Below, in pieces: positions 62,730-64,000 of a stretch of DNA of 64,000 bases; the stretch's first letter is position 1; each line of letters opens with the position of its first letter. The notes beneath the pieces were generated by a model, which was not told where the DNA came from, did not search any database, and was given only the letters and a program-made list of their open reading frames with translations. The position numbers and the translations under genes were made by a program. The DNA lies in NCBI RefSeq assembly GCF_011516645.4, contig NZ_CP088285.1:6466501-6530500 (forward strand), written 5' to 3'. This DNA is from Bradyrhizobium septentrionale (lineage in GTDB: Bacteria > Pseudomonadota > Alphaproteobacteria > Rhizobiales > Xanthobacteraceae).

Positions 62730-63958
62730 TCAACCGGTCTTGTCGACGTTCCAGAACAGCGGCACCGGCGCGCGGACGATGTCCTTCAGCGCTTTCCGCG
62801 TCGCGGCCGGCTCATTGTACTGCCCGGTCGGGACGTGGGTGACCACCTCATAGGCGCGTGCCTGGATCTTGTCGGCGAGCGCCTTCTGGTCGGATGGCGC
62901 CGCGGTGCGGGCAAAGCCGTCGCGCAGCCGCTCGAGCTCGGCGTCCTCGACCCAGCCGAAGAAGCCGCCGTTCTTGCCCTTGCCGTTGACGCAGGCGTTG
63001 CCGTTCGGATTGATCAAATCGGCGCTGGCCCAGGTCGAGTGGTAGAGCGACCAGCCGCCCTCGGCCGGCATCGACTGCTTGGCGCGCCGCGCCACCACCG
63101 AACCCCAGTCCATCGCCAGCAGGTTGACGTTCATCCCGATCGCGCGCAGCGCTTCGGCGGTGACGGTGCCGCGCGCCGTGATGATCGGCGCGTCGGTCGC
63201 GTGCAGGATCGTGATCGGCTCGCCCTTGTAGCCGCCTTGCTTCAGCAGCTCCTTCGCCTTGGCCGTATCGGCTTTGGTCGACCAGCCGACCGCGCTTTCG
63301 AACGGCGTGCCGGCGATGAAGATCGCGGGCGTGACCTTGTAGTAGTCGGAATTGCCGATCTGGGTGTCGAGCCAATCCTTCTGGTTCACGGCGTGCAGCA
63401 CGGCCTGGCGGATCTCCGGCCGGTCGAACGGCGGCACCAGCCAGTTCATCCGGCACATGCCGGAGAAGCCGAGCGTGTTGTAATCAGTCAGCTCGACATT
63501 CGCGGCGCGCGCCAGCATCGCATGATGGTCGTGCGGCGGAACTTCGAAGTAATCGATCTCATCGTTCATCAGCGCGTTGGTTGCGATCTGGAAATCGGGC
63601 ACGCTGAGCCATTCGTAGCGGCCGATCTTGACGACCTTGCCGCCGCCGGTGCCGTCCGACGGCTCGTCGCGCGAGACGTAGTCCGGATTCCTTTCGTAAG
63701 CGGCCTTGACGCCGGGCTGGAACTCCGCGGCTTGATCTCGAATTTCGAATTGGTCGAGAACAGCGTGTCGTGGATCATGTAGCCGTGGTTGCGCGCCGTC
63801 CACGCCGTGGTCATGATCGGGTCGGTCGCGCGCAGCGGCGCGTGCATCACCGCCGTAATCGTCTTCGAACTGGCCCGCGCGATGCGCGGCATCGCAATGC
63901 CGAGGCTCGCGCCGGCGCCGATCTGCAGGAGGGTGCGCCGGTTGATCGATGGTCCCAT
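62730..63958 (-). pseudogene. Broken dipeptide-type ABC substrate-binding protein gene
   Basis: The N-terminal part (from ATG 63958) has a Tat signal (INRRTLLQIGAGAS) and reads to FSTNSKFEIKP near 63728, where the frame is lost. The C-terminal part resumes in another frame with EFQPGVKAAYERNPDYV and runs to 62730 as a normal DppA-type SBP. The remaining length is 1229 bases (not a multiple of three), about 410 codons versus 500-540 usual, so roughly 100-150 codons between the two homologous parts are missing as well as the frame. An internal deletion is the best explanation; a sequencing or assembly error cannot be excluded. Confidence 0.8.
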
Positions 63959-64000
63959 GATGTCCCCCTGTCGCAACCGTTCAGGCCTGGCCGCTGAGCC

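Overview
The window looks like chromosomal DNA of an alphaproteobacterium close to Bradyrhizobium or Rhodopseudomonas. The basis is GC-rich coding with few gaps, rhizobial-type catabolic gene sets (pcaHG, hut, fmd, ami), and intergenic palindromic repeats of a kind common in Bradyrhizobiaceae. No rRNA, tRNA, transposase, phage gene or CRISPR array was seen. Almost all of it is scavenging and catabolism: ABC uptake systems, hydrolases, CoA-ester enzymes and their regulators.

Layout. 1-1485: end of an unknown gene, then pcaH and pcaG (protocatechuate 3,4-dioxygenase). 1525-12727: amide system 1, made of a response regulator and a very unusual NCS1-permease/histidine-kinase fusion, divergent from a UrtABCDE-type transporter, formamidase FmdA and FmdB. 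12743-15321: a NitT/TauT-type ABC transporter. 15491-22147: histidine utilisation (hutC, hutF / hutI, hutH, hutU) split by a perfect 20-bp palindromic operator. 22186-29826: a LivK-type binding protein, acyl-CoA dehydrogenases, a FadR/GntR regulator, an enoyl-CoA hydratase and a CaiB-type CoA-transferase. 29865-37428: a MarR regulator, a HicB-like protein, a Rieske oxygenase and reductase, a second LivK-type protein, a CoA-transferase and a thiolase/DUF35 pair. 37686-51155: amide system 2, ordered amiC-amiR-[leader with tandem hairpins and terminator]-SBP-UrtBCDE-amiE-NCS1 permease-MetX-like hydrolase-CbbQ-CbbO. 51165-62722: amide system 3, with a second amiC-amiR pair divergent from [promoter-leader-terminator]-amidase-acetamidase/formamidase-SBP-UrtBCDE-SDR-amidase. 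62730-63958: a broken dipeptide-type binding protein gene.

How it works together. Three paralogous UrtABCDE-type importers sit within 55 kb, each beside a different set of C-N hydrolases: FmdA (system 1), AmiE (system 2), and two amidase-signature enzymes plus an FmdA relative (system 3). Each has its own regulator. System 1 has a two-component pair whose sensor is itself transporter-like. Systems 2 and 3 have a cytoplasmic AmiC-type sensor with an ANTAR antiterminator (AmiR), and each has a strong intrinsic terminator in front of the structural genes, as antitermination requires. The likely output is ammonium plus carboxylic acids from short amides, formamide or urea-like compounds. The CbbQ/CbbO pair (MoxR ATPase plus VWA protein) at the end of system 2, and the permease-Cys-module-kinase fusion of system 1, are the least explained parts.
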